This document shows, piece after piece, positions 25,619 through 33,922 of a stretch of DNA of 64,000 bases. Under the pieces are notes generated by a model, which saw nothing but the letters and a program-made list of their open reading frames with translations, was not told the DNA's origin and did not search any database. Source of the DNA: CAIXLI01 sp964587125 (lineage in GTDB: Bacteria > Pseudomonadota > Alphaproteobacteria > UBA9219); contig CAZPKC010000004.1 of the NCBI GenBank assembly GCA_964587125.1, forward strand, positions 1 through 64,000, written 5' to 3'. Within the stretch, counting starts at the first letter, position 1, and every line of letters begins with the position of its first letter. The translations under genes were made by a program, and so were the position numbers.

Positions 25619-26871
25619 ACGATCCCGTCGGCGAAGGCGAATTCGCCAATCTCATGGAAGGCTTCGCACCGTTTTCCCCGAAAATCGCGTTGGCCGTTTC
25701 CGGAGGGCCCGACAGCATGGCCTTGGCCTTTTGCGTCAAGCGTTGGGCGCAGCGCGATTGCGTGGCGCTTATCGTCGAGCATGGCCTGCGCCCCGAATCC
25801 CCGTCAGAAGCTTTGCAGGTCAAAGCCCGCCTTCAGAAATTGGGCATTCCCGCGGAAATTCTTCCGTGGAAGCATGACCCCGATCTCACTCGAATTCACG
25901 AAAAAGCCCGCGAAGCGCGTTACAACCTGCTCACGGAATCCTGCCGCCGTTTGGGCGCGTCGGATTTGCTTCTCGCGCACCATAGCGGCGATCAGGCCGA
26001 AACCATCCTGATGCGCCTCGCCAAAGGCAGCGGCATCGACGGCCTTGCGGGCATCGCTGATCAAAGCGAACGCGATGGCATCCGCCTTTTGCGCCCCTTT
26101 TTGTCTTTGCCCAAAGAACGGCTCATTGCGACGTGCGAAGCCGCGCACCTCGCGCCCGTCACCGACCCCAGCAACGCGTCCGAAAAATACGCGCGTGGAC
26201 GCCTGCGCAAAATCATGCCGCTTCTGGCCTCCGAAGGCCTGACGGTCGAAACGCTGACGAAACTCGGTATGCGCGCCCGCGACGCCAAGGAAGCGCTCGA
26301 CGCAACAACGCGCGATTTCCTGAAAACTGCGGCGCAAGCCGAAGAGGGGGGCAGCGTCCGTTTAGACCGCGCCGCCTTGCGCGCGGCCCCGCAGGAAATT
26401 GCCCTGCGCGCGCTGGCCGCGGGATTGCGTTATGTCCATGACAACGATTATCCGCCCGAACACGCGTCATTGTCGGGGCTTTTGGATGCGATTATCGGTC
26501 CGGAATCCGAAAATACGCGCACGCTTTACGGCTGCATCGCGTCGGTTGCCGAGAAAAGAGTTTTTCTTTTGCGCGAACCCTCCGCCGCCGCCGAAATCGT
26601 GCCTTTACTCCCAAGCGCGACGGTTTTATGGGACAAACGCTGGTTTGTGACGTCCGATTCGAAAGTGCTTCCCGCCACGATCCGCGCTTTGGGGTTTCCG
26701 CCGCGCGAGACCGTCGATTCTCTCGCTCCCGCATTGCGCCATAGGATTCCGCAAGGCCGCGTCCGCGCGAGCCTTCCCGCGCTTTGGGAAGGCGACACTC
26801 TTCGCGCGATCCCCTCTTTTGACGAAAACTCCCTCTATAAAATGACTTTGAAAAAACAGTCGTTTCCCTAA
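25603..26871 (+). CDS. tilS: tRNA(Ile)-lysidine synthetase
   Basis: TilS modifies C34 of tRNA-Ile(CAU) to lysidine so that it reads AUA; it is essential in most bacteria. The protein (about 422 residues) carries the PP-loop ATP-binding motif SGGPDS within KIALAVSGGPDSMALAF, followed by LLLAHHSGDQAETILMRLAKG, GIDGLAGI and the RNA-binding segment SEKYARGRLRKIMPLL. I chose the start at 25603 because it gives a normal N-terminus and a short overlap with cpoB. The often-adjacent ftsH is absent; a pseudokinase gene follows instead. Confidence 0.93.
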   Translation: MSGALNDPVGEGEFANLMEGFAPFSPKIALAVSGGPDSMALAFCVKRWAQRDCVALIVEHGLRPESPSEALQVKARLQKLGIPAEILPWKHDPDLTRIHEKAREARYNLLTESCRRLGASDLLLAHHSGDQAETILMRLAKGSGIDGLAGIADQSERDGIRLLRPFLSLPKERLIATCEAAHLAPVTDPSNASEKYARGRLRKIMPLLASEGLTVETLTKLGMRARDAKEALDATTRDFLKTAAQAEEGGSVRLDRAALRAAPQEIALRALAAGLRYVHDNDYPPEHASLSGLLDAIIGPESENTRTLYGCIASVAEKRVFLLREPSAAAEIVPLLPSATVLWDKRWFVTSDSKVLPATIRALGFPPRETVDSLAPALRHRIPQGRVRASLPALWEGDTLRAIPSFDENSLYKMTLKKQSFP

Positions 26872-26923
26872 TCGGAAAAAATGATTTAGAATCGAGATTC
26901 TCTCCTGACGATAGTCTTTCCTT

Positions 26924-28957
26924 ATGGCTCCTGAAGAACAACAACGCGCCCCCTCCGGTCCCGGCATCGCTCTGGGAAATAGAGTCGAAATTTTTCCATC
27001 GATGCCGTTGCCTGAATTTAACAGTCCCGGCGGCTCGGCCTTTGCCGCGCGTTTCAAGGCCGACGCGTCATCGAGCCTTTACGCGATCGTCTGCCACTCG
27101 AAAATGCCGCCGCGCGTCGATTCTGTCCAATCCATGCGAGGCATCGACAATCCGGGAATCCTGCGTCTGATCGAAGCCGGCGTCGTCCAATGGGTCGACG
27201 GCGTTTTTGCCTATGCGCTCGTCTTTCAAAAGCCGACGTCTCCGCGGATGCTGAACGCGCTCGACGAAACGCGGCCTCTTCTCAGCGAAGACGCGATCAA
27301 CCGCCATTTTATCGCGCCGATGATCGGCGCTTTGGCCGCTTTGTCCAATTCGGGCGTCATCCACAACGCGATACGCCCGACCAATATATTCTGGCGCAGC
27401 GGCACGGCGGTCGCGCCGCAGCTCGGCGAATGCCTGTCCGTTCCGGCGGGAGTCGGGCAACCCGTGCTTTTCGAACCCATCCAACGCGCGCAGGCGATGC
27501 CGCTGGGACGCGGGGTCGGCACGCACGCCGACGACGCTTACGCTTTCGGCATCACGTTGGCCTTCCTCGTGCTGGGGCGCAATCCCCTGCAAGGCCTCGA
27601 CGACCGGGCGATCATCGATCTCAAGATGCAGCGCGGAAGCTTCGGCGCCATCGTCGGCGCCAACCGCCTCCCGCCGACGCATATCGAAATCCTGCGCGGG
27701 CTTCTGGCCGACGATTCGGCACAGCGCTGGACGGCGAACGATCTCGATATGTGGCTTTCCGGGCGGCGCATGACGCCGAAAAGTTCGGATGCCGGACGCC
27801 GTGCCTCGCGCGCGTTCGTCTTTTTGGACAAGGAATACTGGCAAATCGGGACGCTTGTGGAAGCCCTCTCCGGCAACGCGTCCGAGGCGACCAAAGTCAT
27901 CGAGAACGAATCTTTGAATAAATGGCTTCGCCGCGCCATGAACGACAAGGACCGCGCAAGCGACGTGGAAGACGTCACCGCCGACCTTAAGGAAGGCGGC
28001 AAAACGGCGCATTATGAAGATCAGCTTGTGGCGCGGGTCTGCATCGCGCTCGATCATGCCGCGCCCATCCGCTATCGCGGGATTTCGGCAATGCCGGCAG
28101 GCATCCCGACGCTTCTGGTCGAATCGATGCTGGGTGGCAATAACATTCAAGCCTTGTCCGAAATGATTACCGGCCAGCTGGTTTCCCTGTGGATTCAAAT
28201 GCAAGGGGACACGAAAGCCGATTACGTGACCCTCGGCCAGCTTTTCGACCGCATCAAGACCGTGATGGAAAAAACGACGTTCGGCAACGGAATCGAACGC
28301 GCCATCTACGAATCCAATCCTGGGATTCCCTGCCTCAGCCCGATGCTGCGGACTCAATGCGTCGCGTCTCCGAAAATGCTTCTGCCCGCCTTGGAAAGGA
28401 TCGCCGCAGCGGGCAACCACGCGCGCGAACCTATGGATCGCCACATCGCGGCGTTTCTGGTCGTGCGCGACAGAAGGCCGGAGTCGGCTTTCTCCGCGAT
28501 GACTGCGCCCGAGGAATCGATCAAGCGCGGCCTTGCCCTGTTGTCGCTTTTTTCCGAGATGCAATATAAATACGGGCCTGAAAACCTGCCGCATCTTGCG
28601 GCGTGGCTGTCTCCGGTCGTCGAACCTGCGCTGCGGCGCTTTTTCAGCAAGAACCTGCGCGAGGCGAAGCAGAAAAAGGCGAAAGAGCTTATCGCGTCGG
28701 GCAACCTGTCGGATTTGCTGCAACTGATCGACGACCCCAAGCGTCTCGAGCGCGATCAGCAGGATTTTTACGCGGCGCGCCTTTTATACCTGAACATCCA
28801 GAAAGAAATCATCGGCCTTGAAGGCAAAGCCAAAAACCGCGAAGATATCGCCTCGACGGTGGGAAAGCCCATCGCTGTGACGATCAGCAGCCTTCTGGCG
28901 ATCATTCTCGGCTGCGCCGCTATCCTCCGCGCCCTGTTCTCGGCATTTTTTATGTGA
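26924..28957 (+). CDS. Membrane-anchored protein-kinase-like protein (pseudokinase)
   Basis: This 677-residue protein has an N-terminal region (about 20-290) with the outline of a Ser/Thr kinase. The catalytic loop reads VIHNAIRPTNIFW: HRD has become HNA at 147-149, losing the catalytic Asp, while Asn154 remains. The DFG position reads LGE (167-169). The ADDAYAFGITLAFLVLG segment matches the usual helix F region. No Gly-rich loop is evident. A large alpha-helical region without recognised domains follows, and a single C-terminal membrane helix (about 645-673) would leave the rest in the cytoplasm. The kinase assignment rests on these motifs; catalytic activity is unlikely. It starts 52 bases after tilS on the same strand. 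Confidence 0.75.
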   Translation: MAPEEQQRAPSGPGIALGNRVEIFPSMPLPEFNSPGGSAFAARFKADASSSLYAIVCHSKMPPRVDSVQSMRGIDNPGILRLIEAGVVQWVDGVFAYALVFQKPTSPRMLNALDETRPLLSEDAINRHFIAPMIGALAALSNSGVIHNAIRPTNIFWRSGTAVAPQLGECLSVPAGVGQPVLFEPIQRAQAMPLGRGVGTHADDAYAFGITLAFLVLGRNPLQGLDDRAIIDLKMQRGSFGAIVGANRLPPTHIEILRGLLADDSAQRWTANDLDMWLSGRRMTPKSSDAGRRASRAFVFLDKEYWQIGTLVEALSGNASEATKVIENESLNKWLRRAMNDKDRASDVEDVTADLKEGGKTAHYEDQLVARVCIALDHAAPIRYRGISAMPAGIPTLLVESMLGGNNIQALSEMITGQLVSLWIQMQGDTKADYVTLGQLFDRIKTVMEKTTFGNGIERAIYESNPGIPCLSPMLRTQCVASPKMLLPALERIAAAGNHAREPMDRHIAAFLVVRDRRPESAFSAMTAPEESIKRGLALLSLFSEMQYKYGPENLPHLAAWLSPVVEPALRRFFSKNLREAKQKKAKELIASGNLSDLLQLIDDPKRLERDQQDFYAARLLYLNIQKEIIGLEGKAKNREDIASTVGKPIAVTISSLLAIILGCAAILRALFSAFFM

Positions 28958-28973
28958 AACGCAATTGAATGAG

Positions 28974-28995
28974 CTTGGGCTGCAAATCGCGCTTT
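28974..28995. repeat. Partial copy of the palindromic element found after metK
   Basis: A 22-base stretch (CTTGGGCTGCAAATCG plus CGCTTT), preceded by a related CAATTGAAT segment, is identical to the left arm of the long palindrome at 32556-32678. It overlaps the 3' end of gpsA by 2 bases, and no right arm is seen here. Confidence 0.5.
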
Positions 28996-29992
28996 ATAAA
29001 GTCTCATTTCTTAAAGGCCTTGCAAGCAACGCCTTGATGCTTTCCTCGATGCTGGCTTTGTCGCGCAAAATCATATCGACGGCGCTGACGACGGGCATTT
29101 CGACTCCGTGCCGCCGCGCGAGGCCCAGCGTGGCGGAAGCCGTCGAAATGCCTTCGGTGACGCAACGGCGCTCTGCCAGAATCTCGTCGAGCTTCTTGCC
29201 CTGTCCCAAAGCAAATCCCAAAGACATATTGCGCGATTGCATGCTGGAGCACGTCAAAACGACGTCGCCAAGGCCCGAAAGCCCCATCAGCGTTTCAACC
29301 CTTGCGCCCAACGCCGCGCCAAGGCGGGAAATTTCAGCCAATCCGCGCGTGATCAAGGCGGCGCGGGCGTTTTCGCCCAAACCGCGCCCCGAAACGATGC
29401 CGCAAGCGATCGCGAGCACGTTTTTGACCGCGCCGCCTATTTGCGTGCCGATGATGTCGTCGGTGGTGTAAAGCCGGAACAAAGGCGACGCCATCGCAAG
29501 CGCCAGATTTTCCGCGCCCCATTCGGAAGCCAAAGTCAACGCAGCGGGCAAATTTCGTGCGACTTCCGTGGCGAAGCTGGGGCCGGAAAGAATATAAACG
29601 GGATTCTGCGGCAAAACTTCCGAAACGATCTCGCTCATCAACCGGTGAGTCGTGCTTTCGATGCCCTTCGCCGCGATGACCAAAGCCGTCAGAGGGCTCG
29701 CGTGCGGAGCCAAATTCTTGCAAACGGCGCGCACATGCTGCGCGGGCGTCGCGAGAACAAGCGCGTTGCAGGAAGTCAGATCGGCCAGATTATTCGTGAT
29801 GCACACATCCGAGGGCAACCTGACACCCGGCAAAAAAGCCGTATTTTCGCGTTTTTCGGCTATCGAAGCCGCCAAATCCGGCTCGAAAACCCACAAAGTC
29901 GCTGAACGCCCTGCGCGCGTTAGCGCAAGCGACAAGGCCGTTCCCCACGCTCCCGCGCCAATAACGCCAAAATGATTAAGAGAAGAAGGCAT
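28994..29992 (-). CDS. gpsA: Glycerol-3-phosphate dehydrogenase [NAD(P)+]
   Basis: GpsA reduces dihydroxyacetone phosphate to sn-glycerol 3-phosphate, the backbone of phospholipids. The protein (about 332 residues) begins with the Rossmann motif GVIGAGAWGTALSLAL and has the family segments VIAAKGIE, SGPSFATEVARNLPAALTLA, the catalytic-lysine region IGGAVKNVLAIACGIVSGRG and ETLMGLSGLGDVVLTCSS. An AGGA ribosome site precedes the start at 29992; an ATG two codons earlier is possible. It is convergent with the pseudokinase gene. Confidence 0.96.
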   Translation of the reverse strand: MPSSLNHFGVIGAGAWGTALSLALTRAGRSATLWVFEPDLAASIAEKRENTAFLPGVRLPSDVCITNNLADLTSCNALVLATPAQHVRAVCKNLAPHASPLTALVIAAKGIESTTHRLMSEIVSEVLPQNPVYILSGPSFATEVARNLPAALTLASEWGAENLALAMASPLFRLYTTDDIIGTQIGGAVKNVLAIACGIVSGRGLGENARAALITRGLAEISRLGAALGARVETLMGLSGLGDVVLTCSSMQSRNMSLGFALGQGKKLDEILAERRCVTEGISTASATLGLARRHGVEMPVVSAVDMILRDKASIEESIKALLARPLRNETL

Positions 29993-30110
29993 GATCATTC
30001 CTGCATAAGAAAGACCGTCAGCATAGTGCCCTCTTACGCCCCTAGCCATAACAAAATTTCTTTGCTAATTCTATCAATCCTGAAATCTTGGCGCCGATTC
30101 GGAAACATCT

Positions 30111-31226
30111 ATGAAACTGACCATCTCGCGCGATGCCCTTTTAAAAAGCCTCGGCCACGTCCAAAGCGTGGTGGAGCGCCGCAACACGATTCCCATACTT
30201 GCGAACGTACTGATCCGCGTAACGGGGCAGGAAGTTTCATTGACCGCGACTGACATGGAAATCGAAATTAACGAGGCGCTCGAAGCCCAAATCGGCAAAA
30301 CGGGAGCCGTGACCGCGCCCGCGCACACGCTTTACGAGATCGTGCGCAAACTGCCCGAAGGCGCGGAGGTCGAACTCAGCGCGGCGAATGTTGGCCAGCT
30401 TACGCTTTCCTCGGGGCGTTCGCATTTTAAGCTTGGCTGCCTGCCGGTCGAGGACTTTCCCGTCATGCCCAGCAGCGATCTCAAGCATACGTTCCGGCTT
30501 TCTGCGGCCGATCTGCGCGACTTGATCGACCGCTCGCGCTTCGCCATTTCGACGGAAGAGACGCGCTATTACTTGAACGGCATCTTTCTGCACGCGGCGA
30601 AGAACAAGAAAGTGGACGTGCTGCGCGTCGTCGCGACGGACGGTCACAGGCTGGCGCGTGTCGAAATGCCCGCGCCCGAAGGCGCGAAAGGCATTCCGGG
30701 CGTCATCCTGCCGCGTAAAACGGTGGGCGAAGTCCGCAAAATGATCGACGAAAGCTCGGACGAGATCGAAATCTCGCTTTCGGAAACCAAGGTGCGTTTC
30801 ACCTTCAACGGCGCGATCATTACCTCGAAATTGATCGACGGAACCTTCCCCGATTACGAACGCGTTATTCCTTCCGGCAACGATAAACTTCTGGAAGTCG
30901 ATACGAAGGTTTTCGCCGCCGCCGTGGACCGCGTCGCCACCATTTCATCCGAGAAATCGCGCGCGATCAAAGTCGGCATCTCATCGGGCCACGTCGTCCT
31001 GTCGGCCAATTCGCCGGAGGCGGGAAGCGCTACGGAAGAGCTGGAAGCCAAATACGACGCCGCGCAGCTCGACATAGGTTTCAACGCGCACTATCTGCTC
31101 GATATTTTGCAGCAAATCGAAGGCGAAGGCGCGCGCTTCGCTTTGGCCGATGCGACGGCTCCGGCGATCATTCAGGATGTCTCCGACACCAGCGCCCTCT
31201 ATGTCCTCATGCCGATGAGAGTTTAG
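30111..31226 (+). CDS. dnaN: DNA polymerase III subunit beta (sliding clamp)
   Basis: DnaN forms the ring-shaped clamp that tethers polymerase to DNA and is loaded by the complex containing HolA. The 371-residue protein has the three-fold clamp fold: MKLTISRDALLKSLGHVQSV at the start, FRLSAADLRDLIDRSRFAIS opening the second domain, and the ending ALYVLMPMRV, which matches the conserved C-terminus near the protein-binding pocket. It is not next to dnaA or recF, as is usual in this class. No ribosome site better than TCGGAAACATCT is seen. Confidence 0.97.
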   Translation: MKLTISRDALLKSLGHVQSVVERRNTIPILANVLIRVTGQEVSLTATDMEIEINEALEAQIGKTGAVTAPAHTLYEIVRKLPEGAEVELSAANVGQLTLSSGRSHFKLGCLPVEDFPVMPSSDLKHTFRLSAADLRDLIDRSRFAISTEETRYYLNGIFLHAAKNKKVDVLRVVATDGHRLARVEMPAPEGAKGIPGVILPRKTVGEVRKMIDESSDEIEISLSETKVRFTFNGAIITSKLIDGTFPDYERVIPSGNDKLLEVDTKVFAAAVDRVATISSEKSRAIKVGISSGHVVLSANSPEAGSATEELEAKYDAAQLDIGFNAHYLLDILQQIEGEGARFALADATAPAIIQDVSDTSALYVLMPMRV

Positions 31227-31280
31227 CGGCGGGGCAGGTGGGCGCAATCGTTCCAAACAGCGCTTGTCACCCTCCCTCTT

Positions 31281-31307
31281 TCGTCATCCCCGCGAAAGCG
31301 GGAATCC
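31281..31307. repeat. Short dispersed palindrome
   Basis: The core CGTCATCCCCGCGAAAGCGGGAATCC has a hairpin CCCCGC-GAAA-GCGGG, the standard form of a very widespread proteobacterial intergenic repeat. It lies between dnaN and metK and may contribute to termination of dnaN. Confidence 0.6.
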
Positions 31308-31375
31308 ATCTTTCTAGCTTCCAGCCTTCTATTTTTTCCTCTAACCTCTAACTTTTCCTTCTTAGGAGTCCCAGA

Positions 31376-32551
31376 ATGAATCCCTCCCGCACCTATTACT
31401 TCACGTCCGAATCCGTCGGCGAAGGCCATCCCGACAAACTTTGCGATCAGGTATCCGATTCGATCGTCGATCTGTTTCTGACAGCCGATCCGCACAGCCA
31501 CGTCGCGGTCGAAACATTGGCGACGACGAACCGCGTCGTTCTGGCCGGAGAAGTCCGTGGGCCGTCCTCGGTCACGCCCAAGAAAATGGAAGAAGCTGCG
31601 CGCGAGGCAATTCGCGACATCGGCTACGCGCAAAAGGGCTTTCATTGGCAATGGGCTGACGTTCAGAATTACGTGCATCCGCAGTCGGTCGATATCGCGA
31701 TCGGCGTCGATGCGAGCGGCGATAAGGACGAAGGCGCGGGCGATCAGGGCATCATGTTCGGCTACGCGTGCCGCGAAACGCCGACCTATATGCCCGCGCC
31801 AATTTTCTACGCGCATAAAATCCTGCGCCTGCTTTCCGAAGACCGTCGCGCGGGGAAATTGCCGCTTCTGGGGCCGGACGCGAAAAGTCAGGTCACGCTC
31901 GAATACGTGAACGGCAAGCCCGTCCGCGCGTCGCGCATCGTCGTTTCGACGCAGCACGACGAAAGCATCCACCAAGCCGATGTGCGCGAAATCGTCCGCC
32001 CGTATGTCAAGGCGGCGCTGCCGGAAGGCTGGCTTCCCGAGGAGAAATTTTTCTACGTCAATCCGACGGGACGTTTTGTCATCGGAGGGCCCGACGGAGA
32101 CGCAGGGCTTACGGGGCGCAAGATCATCGTCGATACGTACGGCGGCGCGGCGCCCCACGGCGGCGGCGCGTTTTCGGGCAAGGACCCGACGAAGGTAGAC
32201 CGCTCGGCGGCGTACATGATGCGTTACTTGGCCAAAAACGTCGTTGCGGCGGGCATAGCGGACCGTTGCACGATGCAGGTGGCATACGCGATAGGCGTTT
32301 CGGAACCTCTGGCTCTTTTCGTCTCGACGCACGAAACGAACCGCGTCGACGACAAAGATTTGCCGAAAATTCTGCGCGAGCTCGTGAATTTGTCGCCGCG
32401 CGGCATCCGCGAGCATCTTCAGCTCAGCCGCCCGATCTACAAGAAAACGTCCTCGTTCGGGCATTTTGGCCGCGAGCCGGAAGACGACGGGCATTTTTCG
32501 TGGGAACGCATCGATCTGGTCGCCGATCTCAAACGCCACTTCAAGCTGTAA
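31376..32551 (+). CDS. metK: S-adenosylmethionine synthase
   Basis: MetK makes S-adenosylmethionine from methionine and ATP. The 391-residue protein shows the family signatures: the N-terminal SVGEGHPDKLCDQVSDSIVD, the hexapeptide GAGDQG in the active-site loop (DEGAGDQGIMFGYA), the phosphate-binding GGGAFSGKDPTKVDRS, and the ending HFGREPEDDGHFSWER. A GGAG ribosome site lies 7 bases before the ATG. The 149-base leader is CT-rich and holds a dispersed palindrome; no SAM riboswitch was recognised in it. Confidence 0.97.
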   Translation: MNPSRTYYFTSESVGEGHPDKLCDQVSDSIVDLFLTADPHSHVAVETLATTNRVVLAGEVRGPSSVTPKKMEEAAREAIRDIGYAQKGFHWQWADVQNYVHPQSVDIAIGVDASGDKDEGAGDQGIMFGYACRETPTYMPAPIFYAHKILRLLSEDRRAGKLPLLGPDAKSQVTLEYVNGKPVRASRIVVSTQHDESIHQADVREIVRPYVKAALPEGWLPEEKFFYVNPTGRFVIGGPDGDAGLTGRKIIVDTYGGAAPHGGGAFSGKDPTKVDRSAAYMMRYLAKNVVAAGIADRCTMQVAYAIGVSEPLALFVSTHETNRVDDKDLPKILRELVNLSPRGIREHLQLSRPIYKKTSSFGHFGREPEDDGHFSWERIDLVADLKRHFKL

Positions 32552-32555
32552 GCGT

Positions 32556-32678
32556 TTCAATTAAGCGATCTTGGGCTGCAAATCGCGCTTTTTTGGATTT
32601 TCGGTGCTCACGTACCAAGAAAGTACGCTCTGCGCGAAAATCCAAACACGATTTTCGCCTCAAGCTTGCTTAATTGAA
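32556..32678. repeat. Long nested palindromic element after metK
   Basis: Outer arms TTCAATTAAGC (32556-32566) and GCTTAATTGAA (32668-32678) are perfect complements. Inside are imperfect arms around GCAAATCG and CGATTTTCGCC, then TTTTGGATTTTCG with CGAAAATCCAAA, and at the centre CGTAC-CAAGAAA-GTACG. The whole 123 bases could fold as one hairpin. It begins 5 bases after the metK stop. It may be a small non-coding mobile palindrome or an elaborate transcription end. Confidence 0.7.
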
Positions 32679-32685
32679 GGTATCG

Positions 32686-32778
32686 TCATTCCGAAACGCG
32701 CAAAGCGCGTATCCGGAATCCCATTTCCTTTTTTTGTTATTCTTGCCCCCGCCTGCGCTGAGGCAGGCTAATGCGGCA
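32686..32778. repeat. Dispersed palindromes
   Basis: Two short inverted repeats lie in tandem: CATTCCG-AAACGCGC-AAA-GCGCGTAT-CCGGAATC, and GCCTGC-GCTGA-GGCAGGC. Both belong to the family of hairpins starting CGTCAT(T/C)CC seen elsewhere in this window. No gene is supported between 32679 and 32969. Confidence 0.5.
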
Positions 32779-32969
32779 AGAGCTCCTTCGTTTCAGCAAA
32801 AACTCCCCATTTTTTTAAAAAACGGGCAAAGCTGCAGCAGCCTATTCCGTTGAAGTTTAAACGTTTTTGACAATATTTGCTTAACCCTTCTTATCCAAAA
32901 AGAGAATGCCGGACCAAGAAAGAGTGCTATAAACAAGCGTTCTCTTGCCCATATTTTCAGGAGATTCAT

Positions 32970-33305
32970 ATGAGAAACAATGTGAATATAGACGCGGAAA
33001 GATTTGTAAAAAGAATAGAAATGTGCGCGAAAAAAGGAAGCATCTACTCCCGCTATGCTCTTTTCAGCGGCATACTGGACGGACAAATTCTTCTTTTCGA
33101 TCCGGCCGCGGGAGGGGGAAACTCGCATATGAATATTTTAGGAAATCAGGAAATCATAAAAAAGCGCCGCGAGCTTCTCGAAGAAGCCAGCTTACAGGGA
33201 ATTGGCGAGGCCTCTCTCAAGGAAGCGCATCAAAAATTTTTCCGCCCGCATTTTGGCACGGAGGCCGCTCCCGTCATATTGGAATACTGTCTGGAATGTT
33301 ATTAG
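32970..33305 (+). CDS. Small hypothetical protein
   Basis: This 111-residue soluble protein starts at 32970 behind a good AGGAG ribosome site (32959-32963). An earlier in-frame ATG at 32877 lacks one. It is not recognised. Features are a basic N-terminus (FVKRIEMCAKKGS), a Gly-rich turn (DPAAGGGNSHMNILGN) and a helical middle (EIIKKRRELLEEASLQGIGE). It is AT-richer than the neighbouring metK and pur genes. Its stop lies 43 bases from the end of the convergent lipoprotein gene. Confidence 0.6.
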   Translation: MRNNVNIDAERFVKRIEMCAKKGSIYSRYALFSGILDGQILLFDPAAGGGNSHMNILGNQEIIKKRRELLEEASLQGIGEASLKEAHQKFFRPHFGTEAAPVILEYCLECY

Positions 33306-33348
33306 CAAAACGCTCCGCGCGAGCTGCAGAAACTTCGGGCTTTTGGCC

Positions 33349-33681
33349 TTACTCCCAATGCCCTTCCCGAAACGACCACCCGAATGTGTGGTAGTCCCAC
33401 CGCGCGGGAGCCCAAACGGCGGTCGGGTCGGGTCGCGGAATGACTTTTCCTTCGACCCAAACAAAACTGTCGCCCGTTGCGGGCGCCCAATAGCCCGGGC
33501 GCCAAATTTCCGTCCTCGGGTCTTGAACGGGGGAAACAGCCTCGCTCTTGTTCGGGGGAGGCGGGGAATAAATCCCCTCCAGTGGATCGGAAATGGCTGA
33601 AGAAAAAGTCCCGCCGCAGCAACCCGACAGCGCCAAAGCGCCGGATAGAAAAAGAACGCTGGAAAGAAATTTCGGATTCAT
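33349..33681 (-). CDS. Small lipoprotein with YXWXXGXW-like repeats
   Basis: This 110-residue protein has a lipoprotein signal (lipobox ALSGC, Cys21). Its mature part is rich in Trp, Tyr, Gly and Pro, with WRPGYWAPATGDSFVWVEGK, then WAPARWDYHTFGWSFREGHW. These resemble the YXWXXGXW repeats found in small cell-surface proteins of Proteobacteria. It is probably anchored in a membrane facing the periplasm. It starts one base after the purS stop, so it is likely co-transcribed with purC-purS in the position that often holds purQ. The function is unknown. Confidence 0.75.
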   Translation of the reverse strand: MNPKFLSSVLFLSGALALSGCCGGTFSSAISDPLEGIYSPPPPNKSEAVSPVQDPRTEIWRPGYWAPATGDSFVWVEGKVIPRPDPTAVWAPARWDYHTFGWSFREGHWE

Positions 33682-33682
33682 G

Positions 33683-33922
33683 TCAGACGACGCTTACCTT
33701 AAAATCTTCGATCACGAGATTCGCCAATAATTTCTCGGCCATCTTCCGCGCCGCTTCGAGGGCTTTTTCGCGATCGGTTTCGGCCAGATCGAGCTCGATG
33801 ACCTTTCCCGCGCGAACGTCCGTAACACCGCCGAACCCTAAATTCCCAAGCGCTTTGCCGATCGCCTTTCCCTGCGGATCGAGAACGCCGTTTTTCAACA
33901 TCACATCGACGCGAATTTTCAT
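33683..33922 (-). CDS. purS: Phosphoribosylformylglycinamidine synthase subunit PurS
   Basis: PurS is the small subunit that bridges PurL and PurQ in step four of purine synthesis. The 79-residue protein has the family start MKIRVDVMLKNGVLDPQGKA and the ending pattern AEKLLANLVIEDFKV. The start at 33922 overlaps the purC stop by 4 bases (ATGA), implying coupling. PurQ, normally next, is absent from this locus; a lipoprotein gene follows. Confidence 0.95.
   Translation of the reverse strand: MKIRVDVMLKNGVLDPQGKAIGKALGNLGFGGVTDVRAGKVIELDLAETDREKALEAARKMAEKLLANLVIEDFKVSVV

Noticed and set aside
27068..28723. 551-codon minus-strand frame
   Set aside because: It lies wholly antisense to the pseudokinase gene; length comes from GC-biased codon use, and its Arg/His-rich composition is unnatural.
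31227..31375. SAM riboswitch before metK
   Set aside because: The leader is CT-rich with one dispersed hairpin; I could not trace the pseudoknot or conserved loops of SAM-II, SAM/SAH or other SAM classes.
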